From Nocardiopsis metallicus (GTDB taxonomy: Bacteria > Actinomycetota > Actinomycetes > Streptosporangiales > Streptosporangiaceae), in assembly GCF_014201115.1 (NCBI RefSeq), contig NZ_JACHDO010000001.1, positions 5,208,001 through 5,272,000 on the forward strand: a stretch of 64,000 nucleotides of DNA, in the 5' to 3' direction. The position numbers and the translations under genes were made by a program. Shown piece after piece: positions 50,874-59,511 of this stretch; the first letter of the stretch is position 1; every line of letters starts with the position of its first letter. The notes under the pieces were generated by a model. The model was not told where the DNA came from, made no database searches, and was given only the letters and a program-made list of their open reading frames with translations.

Positions 50874-52991
50874 GTGCGTCCCCTGACCCCCGCCGACCCC
50901 GTCCGTGTCGGCCCCCACGAGGTCCTGGCCCGCCTCGGCGCGGGCGGCATGGGCGAGGTCCTGCTCGTGCGCACCCCCGACGACGGGCTGGCCGCGCTCA
51001 AGGTGGTCCGCGACGAACTCGCGCACGACCCCGAGTTCCGGGCCCGGTTCGCCCGCGAGGTCCGCGCCGCCCAGCGCGTGCGCGGACCGCACACCCCCGC
51101 GGTACTCAGCGCCGACCCCGACGCCGCAGTGCCGTGGATGGCCACCGAGTACGTCCCCGGCCCCACCCTCAAGGAAGCCGTCCGCGAGAACGGCCCCTTC
51201 CCGGAGGACTCACTGCGGGTCCTCGCCCTGGGCCTGGCCCGCGCCCTCCAGGCGGTCCACGCCACCGGGCTGATGCACCGCGACCTCAAACCCGGCAACG
51301 TGCTGCTGTCCCCGCGCGGCCCCCAGGTCATCGACTTCGGCATCGCCCGCGCCGTCGAGGGCACCGTGCTCACCAAGACCGGCCAGAGCTTCGGCACCCC
51401 CGCCTACACCTCGCCCGAACAGGTCATCGGCAAGGAGGTCGGCCCGGCCAGCGACGTGTTCTCCCTCGCCGGAGTGGTGGTCTACGCCGCCACCGGCCGA
51501 CCGCCCTTCGGCAGCGGCAAGGCGGCCGAACTCCTGGCCAGGGTCGTGGGCGGCCGGGCCGACCTGGACGGGGTGCCCGAGCGCCTGCGCCCGCTCCTGG
51601 AACGCTGCCTGGCCAAGGACCCCGCCGAACGCCCCTCCGCCGACGAGATCGTCCGGGTCCTGTCGGCCGAACCCCTGCCCTCCGCCGAACACGGCTGGCT
51701 CCCCGCCCAGGTCAACCAGTCCATCGAGGCCCACCACTCACACACCCGTGCGGCGCTCGACGCGACACCGCCCGCCACCGCTAACGGACCTGGGTCCGAA
51801 GGAACCGCCGGGCCGGGGGGTACCAGGCCACAGGGCACCGATCCGGCACCGCTCACCCCGCCCCCGGGCGGCCGGGGCCGCACCCTGCTCATCGCCGGAG
51901 CGGCCGCGCTGGCCGTGGTGACGATGGTCGGCACGGTCGGCCTCCTGGCGGCCTCCCCCTGGCCTGGTGGGGCCGCCGCGGGCGGGGAGGCCGATGCGAC
52001 CGGAGCCCCGGAGAGCACCGCTGAGGTCGCTTCAGCCGAGACCTCGGACGTCTTCGGCCAAGGCCTCTTCGCCGTAGCGTTCGCCGCCGACGGGAACAGC
52101 GTCTACCTCGCCGGAGGCGGCCGACTGGTCCAGGTGGACTGGGAGACCGGCGAGGAATTGGGCAGCTTCATGAGTGAGCCCAACAACCTGACCGTGAGCG
52201 CCGAAGGCACCGTCGCGGGCACCTACCAGGACGGGCTCATCGTCTGGGATCCCGAGCTGAACCCCACCCACTCGTTGGACTCGTCCGCTCTCCAGTCGTG
52301 GACCCACCCCACACTGACCGCCGACGGCAGCCGACTGTCGGTTTCGGTCAACGACGCCGAGAACGACCCCATGGTCCAGGTGTGGGACCTGGAGACGGAA
52401 GAGGTGGCGTTCGAGTTCGCAACCGCCGGCTACGGCAGCAATCCCGTCATCAACGCCGACGGCACCCTCCTGTACGCCGACGAAACCACGAACGACTCGA
52501 CCGCGACCGTGTGGGACCTGACCACCGAGGAGGTCGTCATGGAGTTCCCCAACGACGACTTCCCCGACGTCCCGATGGAGGAGGGCAGTGACTGGCCCGA
52601 CCTGAGATACACGGACTTCCACCCCACGGACCCGTCCGTACTGGCACTCAAGACCAGCAACAACGACCTCGCCCTGTACGACTTCTCCACCGGAGAAATC
52701 CTCCGTCTGGAGGTCCCCGAACCCGAGCAGGAAACGTACGAGATCCACTTCTCCGCCGACGGATCGCTACTGGCCGCCAGCGGAGGGACGGAGAGCGAAC
52801 CCCACGGGGGCCACGTCTGGGACACCGACACCGGAGAGCTGCTGACCGGCGAGCCGGTCGAGCTCTACTCCCAACTGGCCTTCCCCCCGGACGGCGAGGT
52901 GATCGTGAGCATCACGCCCCGCCCCGACAACGAGCGCTTCATCGTCCTGGACGGCAAAACCTTCGAGATCCGCCACGAGTTCCCCGGGTAA
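50874..52991 (+). CDS. Membrane Ser/Thr protein kinase with WD40-like ectodomain (kinase 4)
   Basis: 705 residues from GTG 50874. The catalytic core is complete: LGAGGMGEVLLV, ALKVVRDEL, MHRDLKPGN, DFGIARAVEG, GTPAYTSPEQ. The SAEHGWLPAQVNQSI juxtamembrane motif is present, then a Pro/Gly linker, a membrane helix near 342-365 (LLIAGAAALAVVTMVGTVGLL) and a propeller ectodomain (FAADGNSVYLAGGG, VQVWDLETEEVAFEF, TVWDLTTEEVVMEF, WDTDTGELLTG). From the C-lobe on it is very similar to kinase 5, and in the ectodomain too, though less closely. It follows a 191-base gap. Confidence 0.92.
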   Translation: MRPLTPADPVRVGPHEVLARLGAGGMGEVLLVRTPDDGLAALKVVRDELAHDPEFRARFAREVRAAQRVRGPHTPAVLSADPDAAVPWMATEYVPGPTLKEAVRENGPFPEDSLRVLALGLARALQAVHATGLMHRDLKPGNVLLSPRGPQVIDFGIARAVEGTVLTKTGQSFGTPAYTSPEQVIGKEVGPASDVFSLAGVVVYAATGRPPFGSGKAAELLARVVGGRADLDGVPERLRPLLERCLAKDPAERPSADEIVRVLSAEPLPSAEHGWLPAQVNQSIEAHHSHTRAALDATPPATANGPGSEGTAGPGGTRPQGTDPAPLTPPPGGRGRTLLIAGAAALAVVTMVGTVGLLAASPWPGGAAAGGEADATGAPESTAEVASAETSDVFGQGLFAVAFAADGNSVYLAGGGRLVQVDWETGEELGSFMSEPNNLTVSAEGTVAGTYQDGLIVWDPELNPTHSLDSSALQSWTHPTLTADGSRLSVSVNDAENDPMVQVWDLETEEVAFEFATAGYGSNPVINADGTLLYADETTNDSTATVWDLTTEEVVMEFPNDDFPDVPMEEGSDWPDLRYTDFHPTDPSVLALKTSNNDLALYDFSTGEILRLEVPEPEQETYEIHFSADGSLLAASGGTESEPHGGHVWDTDTGELLTGEPVELYSQLAFPPDGEVIVSITPRPDNERFIVLDGKTFEIRHEFPG

Positions 52992-53055
52992 CCCGCCCCG
53001 CGTCCTCGGCCCTCACCCGCGCCCTTCACCGATCCCAAGGAAGGAATCCTGACCC

Positions 53056-55134
53056 GTGCTCCCGCTGTGCTCCGACGACCCGCACGCCATCGGGCCGCAC
53101 CGCCTCCTCGCGCGCCTCGGTTCGGGCGGCATGGGCAAGGTCTACCTCGCCCGCACCCCCCACGGACACCTGGCCGCCCTCAAAGTCGTCAAGGAAGACC
53201 TGGCCCACGACCACCAGTTCCGCGCCCGCTTCGCCCGCGAGGTCCGCACCGCCCAACGCGTACACGGACCCTTCACCCCCGCCGTCGTAGACGCCGACCC
53301 CGAAGCCCCCGCCCCCTGGATGGCCACCGAATACGTCCCCGGCCCCACCCTCAAGGAAGCCGTCCGCGCAAACGGCCCCTTCCCCGAACCATCACTGCGC
53401 GTCCTCACCCTGGGCATGGCCCGAGCCCTCCACACCATCCACACCGCCGGGCTCATGCACCGCGACCTCAAACCCAGCAACATCCTCCTCTCCCCACGCG
53501 GCCCCCAAGTCATCGACTTCGGCATCGCCCGCGCCGTCGAAGGCACCGTCCTCACCCGCACCGGCCAAACCTTCGGCACCCCCGCCTACACCTCACCCGA
53601 ACAAATCACCGGTAGGGAGGTCGGCCCGGCCAGCGACGTGTTCTCCCTCGCCGGGGTGGTGGTCCACGCCGCCACCGGCCAACCGCCCTTCGGCCACGGC
53701 AAGGCGGCCGAACTCCTGGCCAGGGTCGTGAGCGATCAGGCCGACCTGAAAGGCGCCCCCGAACACCTGCGCCCGCTCCTGGAACGCTGCCTGGCCAAGG
53801 ACCCCGCCGAGCGCCCCACCGCCGACGAGATCGTCCAGACCCTTTCCACCGAACCCCTGCCCTCCGCCGAACACGGCTGGCTCCCCGCCCAGGTCAACCA
53901 GTCCATCGAGGCCCACCACTCACACACCCGAGCGGCGCTCGACGCGACACCGCCCACCACCGCTACCGGGCTGGCGGAGGCGGCGAGGACAGCATCCGAG
54001 GGCACCCGGGCCGTCCCCCCGCACACCCGGGGCCGCACCGCACTCATCGCCGGATCCGCCGCGCTGGCAGTAGTAACCATGATCGGCACGGTCGGCCTCC
54101 TGGCCGCCTCCCCCTGGCCGGACGCCGCCGCGGACGATGACCCGGCAACCGAACCTCCCCGGACCGTTCCCCCGGCTGAACCGTCCCGGGTCTTCGACGA
54201 CAGGGTCCTCGGGATCGCTTTCGCACCCCACGGAGAGAGCCTGTACGTCTCCGGCGTCGACCACCTGGTCGAGGTGGACTGGGAGACCGGTGAGGAGCTG
54301 GCCCGCTTCGACGACCGCCCCAACGACCTGACCGTGGGCGTCGACGGCACCCTCGTGAGCGCCTTCGCCAACGCCGTCGTGCTCCGGGGACCCGACCACG
54401 GCATCTCCCTGCGCCTGGAGGACCCGGACCTGCGGGGATGGTCCCGCCCCGTGCTGAGCGAGGACGGCACCCGCATGGCGGTCGCGGTCGACGACGCCGA
54501 GGAGAACACCCTGGTCCAGCTGTGGGACCTGGACGACGAAGAGGTCGAGTTCGAGGTGGAGACCGACTCCATCAGGCGCAAGCTCGCCTTCAACGCCGAC
54601 GAATCCCTCCTGCTCGTCAGCGACTACACGGGCGACGGGACGAGCGCGGTGTGGGACCTGACCACCCAGGAGACCGTGGCCGAGTTCCCCAACGAGGACT
54701 TCCCCCCGGTACCGCGCGAGGGTTCGGACGCGGATCCGCACATGAAGCACCTGACCTTCCACCCCACGGACCCCTCGGTGCTCGCGGTCTCCACCGGCCC
54801 AGAGGACACCGTCCTGTACGACCTCGACACCGGTGAGACCACCGCCTTCGAAGCACCCGAGACCCGCGGCCAGGAACTCCTCGAACTCCACTTCTCCCCG
54901 GACGGCTCCCAACTGGTCGGCAGCGGCAGCGGCAGTGCCTCCTTCCGGGGCGGCCGGGTGTGGGACACCGCCACCGGAGAACTGCTCACCGAAGAAGGCG
55001 TCCCGCTCTACTACCTGCTGGACCACCACCCCCAAGGCGGGGTGATCGCGACCGTCACCCCGCTCGCCGACGACGAGAACCTGCTCATCGTGGACGCCGA
55101 GACCTTCGAGGTCCTGCACGAGTACCCCCACTAG
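53056..55134 (+). CDS. Membrane Ser/Thr protein kinase with WD40-like ectodomain (kinase 5, mosaic)
   Basis: 692 residues from GTG 53056. All catalytic motifs are intact (LGSGGMGKV, MHRDLKPSN, DFGIARAVEG). The gene is a mosaic: bases 53071-53612 nearly equal kinase 1. From 53616 (EVGPASDVFSLAGVVV) through the juxtamembrane region to about 53965 it follows kinase 4, as does the rest of its ectodomain (LVEVDWETGEELARF, VWDLTTQETVAEFPNEDFP). The switch falls right after the APE-like SPEQ motif of the activation segment. A membrane helix lies near 333-355. Expected role as for its neighbours. Confidence 0.92.
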   Translation: MLPLCSDDPHAIGPHRLLARLGSGGMGKVYLARTPHGHLAALKVVKEDLAHDHQFRARFAREVRTAQRVHGPFTPAVVDADPEAPAPWMATEYVPGPTLKEAVRANGPFPEPSLRVLTLGMARALHTIHTAGLMHRDLKPSNILLSPRGPQVIDFGIARAVEGTVLTRTGQTFGTPAYTSPEQITGREVGPASDVFSLAGVVVHAATGQPPFGHGKAAELLARVVSDQADLKGAPEHLRPLLERCLAKDPAERPTADEIVQTLSTEPLPSAEHGWLPAQVNQSIEAHHSHTRAALDATPPTTATGLAEAARTASEGTRAVPPHTRGRTALIAGSAALAVVTMIGTVGLLAASPWPDAAADDDPATEPPRTVPPAEPSRVFDDRVLGIAFAPHGESLYVSGVDHLVEVDWETGEELARFDDRPNDLTVGVDGTLVSAFANAVVLRGPDHGISLRLEDPDLRGWSRPVLSEDGTRMAVAVDDAEENTLVQLWDLDDEEVEFEVETDSIRRKLAFNADESLLLVSDYTGDGTSAVWDLTTQETVAEFPNEDFPPVPREGSDADPHMKHLTFHPTDPSVLAVSTGPEDTVLYDLDTGETTAFEAPETRGQELLELHFSPDGSQLVGSGSGSASFRGGRVWDTATGELLTEEGVPLYYLLDHHPQGGVIATVTPLADDENLLIVDAETFEVLHEYPH
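53071..53612 (+). repeat. 542-base kinase-domain repeat, copy 2
   Basis: Near-identical to 44264-44805, offset 8807 bases with no gaps; similarity to kinase 1 stops abruptly at 53612. Confidence 0.93.
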
Positions 55135-55173
55135 CCCCGCCCGACAGAAACCCCTGGAAGGAACCCACGTCCC

Positions 55174-57279
55174 GTGCATCCGCTGACCTCCGGCGACCCC
55201 GCCCACATCGGCCCCCACCGGCTCCTGGCCCGCCTCGGCGCGGGCGGCATGGGCGAGGTCTACCTGGCCCGCAGCCCGCAGGGCCGCCTGGCCGCGCTCA
55301 AGGTGGTCAAGGAGGACCTGGCCCGGGACCAGGAGTTCCGCTCCCGCTTCGCCCGCGAGGTCCGCACCGCCCAGATGGTCGAGGGCCCCTTCACCCCCGA
55401 CGTGGTGGACGCCGACCCGCACGCGGACCTGCCCTGGATGGCCACCGAATACGTCCCTGGCCCCACCCTCAAGGAAGCCGTCCGCGAGAACGGCCCCTTC
55501 CCGGAGGCCTCGCTCCGCGTCCTGACCATCGGCCTGGCCCGCGCCCTCCAGGCGATCCACGCCGCTGGCCTCATGCACCGCGACCTCAAACCGGACAACG
55601 TCCTGCTGTCCCCGCGCGGACCCCAGGTCATCGACTTCGGTATCGCCCGCGCCGTCGAGGGCACCGTCCTCACCAAGACGGGGCAGGCCTTCGGCACTCC
55701 CTCCTACACCTCACCCGAGCAGGTCATGGGCCAGGAGACCAGCCCGGCCAGCGACGTGTTCTCCCTCTCCGGGGTCGTGGTCTACGCCGCTACCGGCCGA
55801 CCGCCCTTCGGCAGCGGCAAGGCAGCCGAGGTCCTGCCCCGGGTCGTCAGCCAGGACCCGAACCTGGACGGCGTCCCGGAGTCCCTGCGCCCCTTCCTCG
55901 CCCGTTGCCTGGCCAAGGACCCCACTGAGCGCCCCACCTCCGACGAGATCGTCCGGGGCCTGTCCGCCGAACCCCTCCCCTCCGCCGAACACGGCTGGCT
56001 CCCCGCCCAGGTCAACCAGTCCATCAACGCCCACCAACACGAGGCGCACCAGGTCATCCAGGCCTCCCCCAGCGGGCCACTCCAGAACACCACCGCTCCC
56101 CTCAACCAGCCCCCGGGCGGCTCCGGGAAGGGGAAGCGACGCACCGGCCTCATCGCCGCCGGGGCAGGGGCGGCGGTGCTGGTCCTGGCCGCGGGTATCG
56201 GCCTGGCCGCCGTCGCCCCCTGGGAGAACGGGGAGGGCGGCGAGGGCACGGCCGCCCCCGGCTCCGATTCGGACGAGCCCAACGAAGCAGCCGGGGAAGC
56301 CGACCCCGAGACCCTCGGCGACCAGGACGACATGGCCGAGCCCGGGGACACCGCAGCGGGTATCGAGGGAGCCGTCTACGACCTCCAGTTCACCCCGGAC
56401 GGCAGCGGGCTGTACGTCCACACCGCGACCGCGTCCACCTTCTGGGACTGGGAGAACGGGGAGATGCTGGAGCGGCTCAGCCCCTACCCCGGTTCGATCG
56501 CGCTGTCCGCCAGCGGAAACATCGTCACCACCTACACCGACACCGCCGCGGTCCTGAACGCCGACCGCGAACCCCTCGCCATCTTCGAACACGCGGAGGA
56601 GAACCCCCAGGACATCCTGTTCCACGACACCCCCTCGATCAGCCCCGACGGCTCCCTGGTCGCCCTCACCATCGCGTCCCAGGACGAGACCTCCCGGCTC
56701 TACCTGTGGGACTGGGAGGAGGACACGATCGTGCACACCGCCGAACTCCCGGAGATGCCGTCCAGTACCCGGTTCAGCCATGACGGCTCCCACCTGGCCG
56801 TCTCCTACCGCGACCAGTACCCGCGGACCGTGGTGCACGAGACGCAGACCTGGGACGAGGTCGTGGGGATGCCTGAGGAAGGGCCTGACGAAGAGTTCGA
56901 CTTCCAGGTCTACCGGTACGCCTTCTCCCCGACCGAGCCCCTGATCGCGGTGAGCGTGCTGGACAACGGCATCGTCCTGTACGACCTGGAGGAAAACGAA
57001 GTCGTTCAGGAGATCCAGTCCCCCACGTCCATCTACGATCTGGCCTTTTCCCCCGACGGCAACACCCTCTACTCGGGCGGTTCCCCCACCTCGACCCAAT
57101 CCGAAAGCGGCGGCCGCGCCTGGGACCTGACCACCGGAGAGGAACTGACCTCCGGTACCACACTGCTCAACAACGGCATCGCCGTTCACCCCGGCGGCGA
57201 ACTCCTCCTCACCGCCGACGACCAGGACCTGCTCTTCCTTGACACCGAGACCTTCGACATCGTCCACGAGATCAGCTGA
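55174..57279 (+). CDS. Membrane Ser/Thr protein kinase with WD40-like ectodomain (kinase 6)
   Basis: 701 residues from GTG 55174, 39 bases after kinase 5. The active-kinase motifs are present: LGAGGMGEVYLA, ALKVVKEDL, MHRDLKPDN, DFGIARAVEG, GTPSYTSPEQ. The juxtamembrane SAEHGWLPAQVNQSI motif is followed by a linker and a membrane helix near 326-347 (TGLIAAGAGAAVLVLAAGIGL). An acidic stretch and a propeller ectodomain (YDLQFTPDGSGLYVHT, FWDWENGEMLERL, VALTIASQDETSRLYLWDWE, AWDLTTGEELTSG) make up the rest. It belongs to the kinase 1/4/5 subgroup. Confidence 0.92.
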   Translation: MHPLTSGDPAHIGPHRLLARLGAGGMGEVYLARSPQGRLAALKVVKEDLARDQEFRSRFAREVRTAQMVEGPFTPDVVDADPHADLPWMATEYVPGPTLKEAVRENGPFPEASLRVLTIGLARALQAIHAAGLMHRDLKPDNVLLSPRGPQVIDFGIARAVEGTVLTKTGQAFGTPSYTSPEQVMGQETSPASDVFSLSGVVVYAATGRPPFGSGKAAEVLPRVVSQDPNLDGVPESLRPFLARCLAKDPTERPTSDEIVRGLSAEPLPSAEHGWLPAQVNQSINAHQHEAHQVIQASPSGPLQNTTAPLNQPPGGSGKGKRRTGLIAAGAGAAVLVLAAGIGLAAVAPWENGEGGEGTAAPGSDSDEPNEAAGEADPETLGDQDDMAEPGDTAAGIEGAVYDLQFTPDGSGLYVHTATASTFWDWENGEMLERLSPYPGSIALSASGNIVTTYTDTAAVLNADREPLAIFEHAEENPQDILFHDTPSISPDGSLVALTIASQDETSRLYLWDWEEDTIVHTAELPEMPSSTRFSHDGSHLAVSYRDQYPRTVVHETQTWDEVVGMPEEGPDEEFDFQVYRYAFSPTEPLIAVSVLDNGIVLYDLEENEVVQEIQSPTSIYDLAFSPDGNTLYSGGSPTSTQSESGGRAWDLTTGEELTSGTTLLNNGIAVHPGGELLLTADDQDLLFLDTETFDIVHEIS

Positions 57280-57386
57280 GGCAACCGGTGATCGCATCAT
57301 CAGCCGACCGCCGAACCCCCTCGTAAACGCCCGAATCCACCCAGTAGGCTTCGCGAGAACCCCGTACCGAAAACGCGAGTGTTGAC

Positions 57387-59489
57387 ATGTCCTCCTCCCT
57401 CACCGAGCCTCCGGAGCGGATCGGCCCCTACCGGATCGTCGCCCCTCTGGGCTCCGGCGGCATGGGCCACGTGCACCTGGCGTTGGGCACCGCCGACCAA
57501 CCCGTCGCGGTCAAGGTGGTGCGCCCGGAGTTCTCCTACGAGCCCGAGTTCCGCGAGCGCTTCGCCCGGGAGGTCCACCGCGCCCGGCAGGTGACCGGCG
57601 GCGACCTCCCCCGCATCCTGGACGCTGACACCATCGGCGCCACCCCCTGGTTGGCCACCGAGTTCGTCCCAGGCCCCTCCCTCCAGGAACTGGTCCGCCG
57701 GATCGGCGCCCTGCCCGAGCCCGCCGTTCGTCACCTGGGTCGATCGATCGCCCAGACCCTCTCGTACCTGCACACCACCGGGGTGGTGCACCGCGACCTC
57801 AAACCCGGCAACGTGCTGATCTCCCCCACGGGCCCCAAGGTGATCGACCTCGGTATCTCCCGCGCCATGGACGAAACCCCGGGTAGCGACTCCGGAGAGT
57901 TCGCGGGTACCCCTGGCTACATGGCCCCGGAGACCGCACGGGAGCAGGATTCCGGCCCGCCCGTCGACATGTTCGCGCTCGGCGCCGTCCTGGTCTTCGC
58001 CCTCACCGGCCGAGGGCCGTTCGGCGACGGGCACCCCTCAGCCGTGATCTACCGGATCAGCCACCAGGACCCGGACCTGGACGGGGTGCCTCCCTCCCTG
58101 CGCGGATTTCTCGCCGCATGCTTGGACAAGGATCCGGCCCGTCGGCCCACCGCCGCCCAGGCCCTCCAGGCCCTCGGCGGCCCCGTGGCACCCGCCGCGT
58201 CCGCGAGCGCATGGCTCCCACAAATCGCCGTCGCCGTCCTGGACGGGGTGGAGCACGACCACCGCGCCGCCCTGCGCCCCTTCCTGGAGGCACCTCAGCC
58301 TCCCCACAAGAGCGGGAAGGCCCGCACCCTTGCCCTGATCGGTGCTGCGGCGACCGCCCTCGTCCTCATCGCCGGTGCCGGGGTGTGGGCAGTGACCGGT
58401 TCCCTGGCCGACGGAGAGGAGAGCACGGAGGCGGCCGAGGAGAACGGCGCTGAATCGTCAGATGAGGGGGACACTGAAACTGGGGTTTCCGGGCGTGAGC
58501 AGTGCGACCCCTCGGTGCATCTGGCCCCCGAGTACGTCGAGGCCGCGACTCCCGAGCCGACACTCCCGTCAGATCCAGCATCGGTCCGTTTCTCCAACGA
58601 CGGCACGGTCCTGGCGGTAGTCCTCAAGTCCGACGTCGTCCATCTGTGGGACTGGGAGAACGGGGTCGCCCTCGCGGCGATCCGGCTGGCCGGCACCATC
58701 CCCTTCCGGGAGATCGAGTTCAGCCCGGATGGATGTTTCCTCGCCCACGGGGCCAAGGACGGGGCATACGTGTATTCGCTGGAGACCGGGGAGCACACCG
58801 TCCACTTGGAAGGGCGTGACGTGCGGTCCGTGGCCTTCTCCCCAGACGGCACGACCCTGGCCATGGCTGACCAGACCTTCCTGGACAGCAACGGCGGGAT
58901 CTACACGGTGGACCTGGCCACCGGAGAGGACGTCACGCGTTTCGAGACCGGGAGCCCTCACGGGCACAGCGTTGTCTACTCGCCCTCCGGTAGCCAGCTG
59001 GCCGCGCAAGACGGCAAGGGTGACGTCCGGGTGTGGGACGCCGCAACCGGGGAGGAGCTGCGTATCGCACAGAACCTACCTTTTCCCAGCTGGCGTGCCC
59101 TGGACTTCTTCACCGACGACGTCCTCGTCGCCTTGCACGACAAGGGTCCTCTGGTCATCGACGTCGACTTGGAGGAGGGCGGCACCTACTACGAGCCCGA
59201 CGACGAACCCCCGGGCGACACGATCAAGGTCGCGATCAACCGAGAGCACGACCTGATGTACGCCCTCTACATGGGCGAGGAGGACGAGGACGGGGGTGCC
59301 TTCATCGGGTACCGGGTGCTGAACATCCGTACCGCGGAGGATGTGACCCCGGAAGTGGACGATGGCCTTGGCTTCGCCCTTCTGGACGTACACCCCGACG
59401 GCGATGTCATCGCCAACATCCCTCCTGACAACAGCGAGGTCCAGATCCGAGACGCGGTCTCCCTGGAGCCCATCGAGATCTTCGAGTGA
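57387..59489 (+). CDS. Membrane Ser/Thr protein kinase with WD40-like ectodomain (kinase 7)
   Basis: 700 residues from ATG 57387. LGSGGMGHVHLA, VAVKVVRPE and VHRDLKPGN are intact, but the DFG motif reads DLG (VIDLGISRAM). The metal-binding Asp is kept, and DLG occurs in some active kinases, so activity is likely but not certain. It is the counterpart of kinase 2: shared GTPGYMAPE, FALTGRGPFGDGHPSAVIYRISH, and the ectodomain start REQCDPSVHLAPEY. A membrane helix lies near 314-336. A pseudokinase gene follows 22 bases later, as with kinase 2. Confidence 0.9.
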   Translation: MSSSLTEPPERIGPYRIVAPLGSGGMGHVHLALGTADQPVAVKVVRPEFSYEPEFRERFAREVHRARQVTGGDLPRILDADTIGATPWLATEFVPGPSLQELVRRIGALPEPAVRHLGRSIAQTLSYLHTTGVVHRDLKPGNVLISPTGPKVIDLGISRAMDETPGSDSGEFAGTPGYMAPETAREQDSGPPVDMFALGAVLVFALTGRGPFGDGHPSAVIYRISHQDPDLDGVPPSLRGFLAACLDKDPARRPTAAQALQALGGPVAPAASASAWLPQIAVAVLDGVEHDHRAALRPFLEAPQPPHKSGKARTLALIGAAATALVLIAGAGVWAVTGSLADGEESTEAAEENGAESSDEGDTETGVSGREQCDPSVHLAPEYVEAATPEPTLPSDPASVRFSNDGTVLAVVLKSDVVHLWDWENGVALAAIRLAGTIPFREIEFSPDGCFLAHGAKDGAYVYSLETGEHTVHLEGRDVRSVAFSPDGTTLAMADQTFLDSNGGIYTVDLATGEDVTRFETGSPHGHSVVYSPSGSQLAAQDGKGDVRVWDAATGEELRIAQNLPFPSWRALDFFTDDVLVALHDKGPLVIDVDLEEGGTYYEPDDEPPGDTIKVAINREHDLMYALYMGEEDEDGGAFIGYRVLNIRTAEDVTPEVDDGLGFALLDVHPDGDVIANIPPDNSEVQIRDAVSLEPIEIFE

Positions 59490-59511
59490 GCCGGACGGAC
59501 TGACGAGGCCC

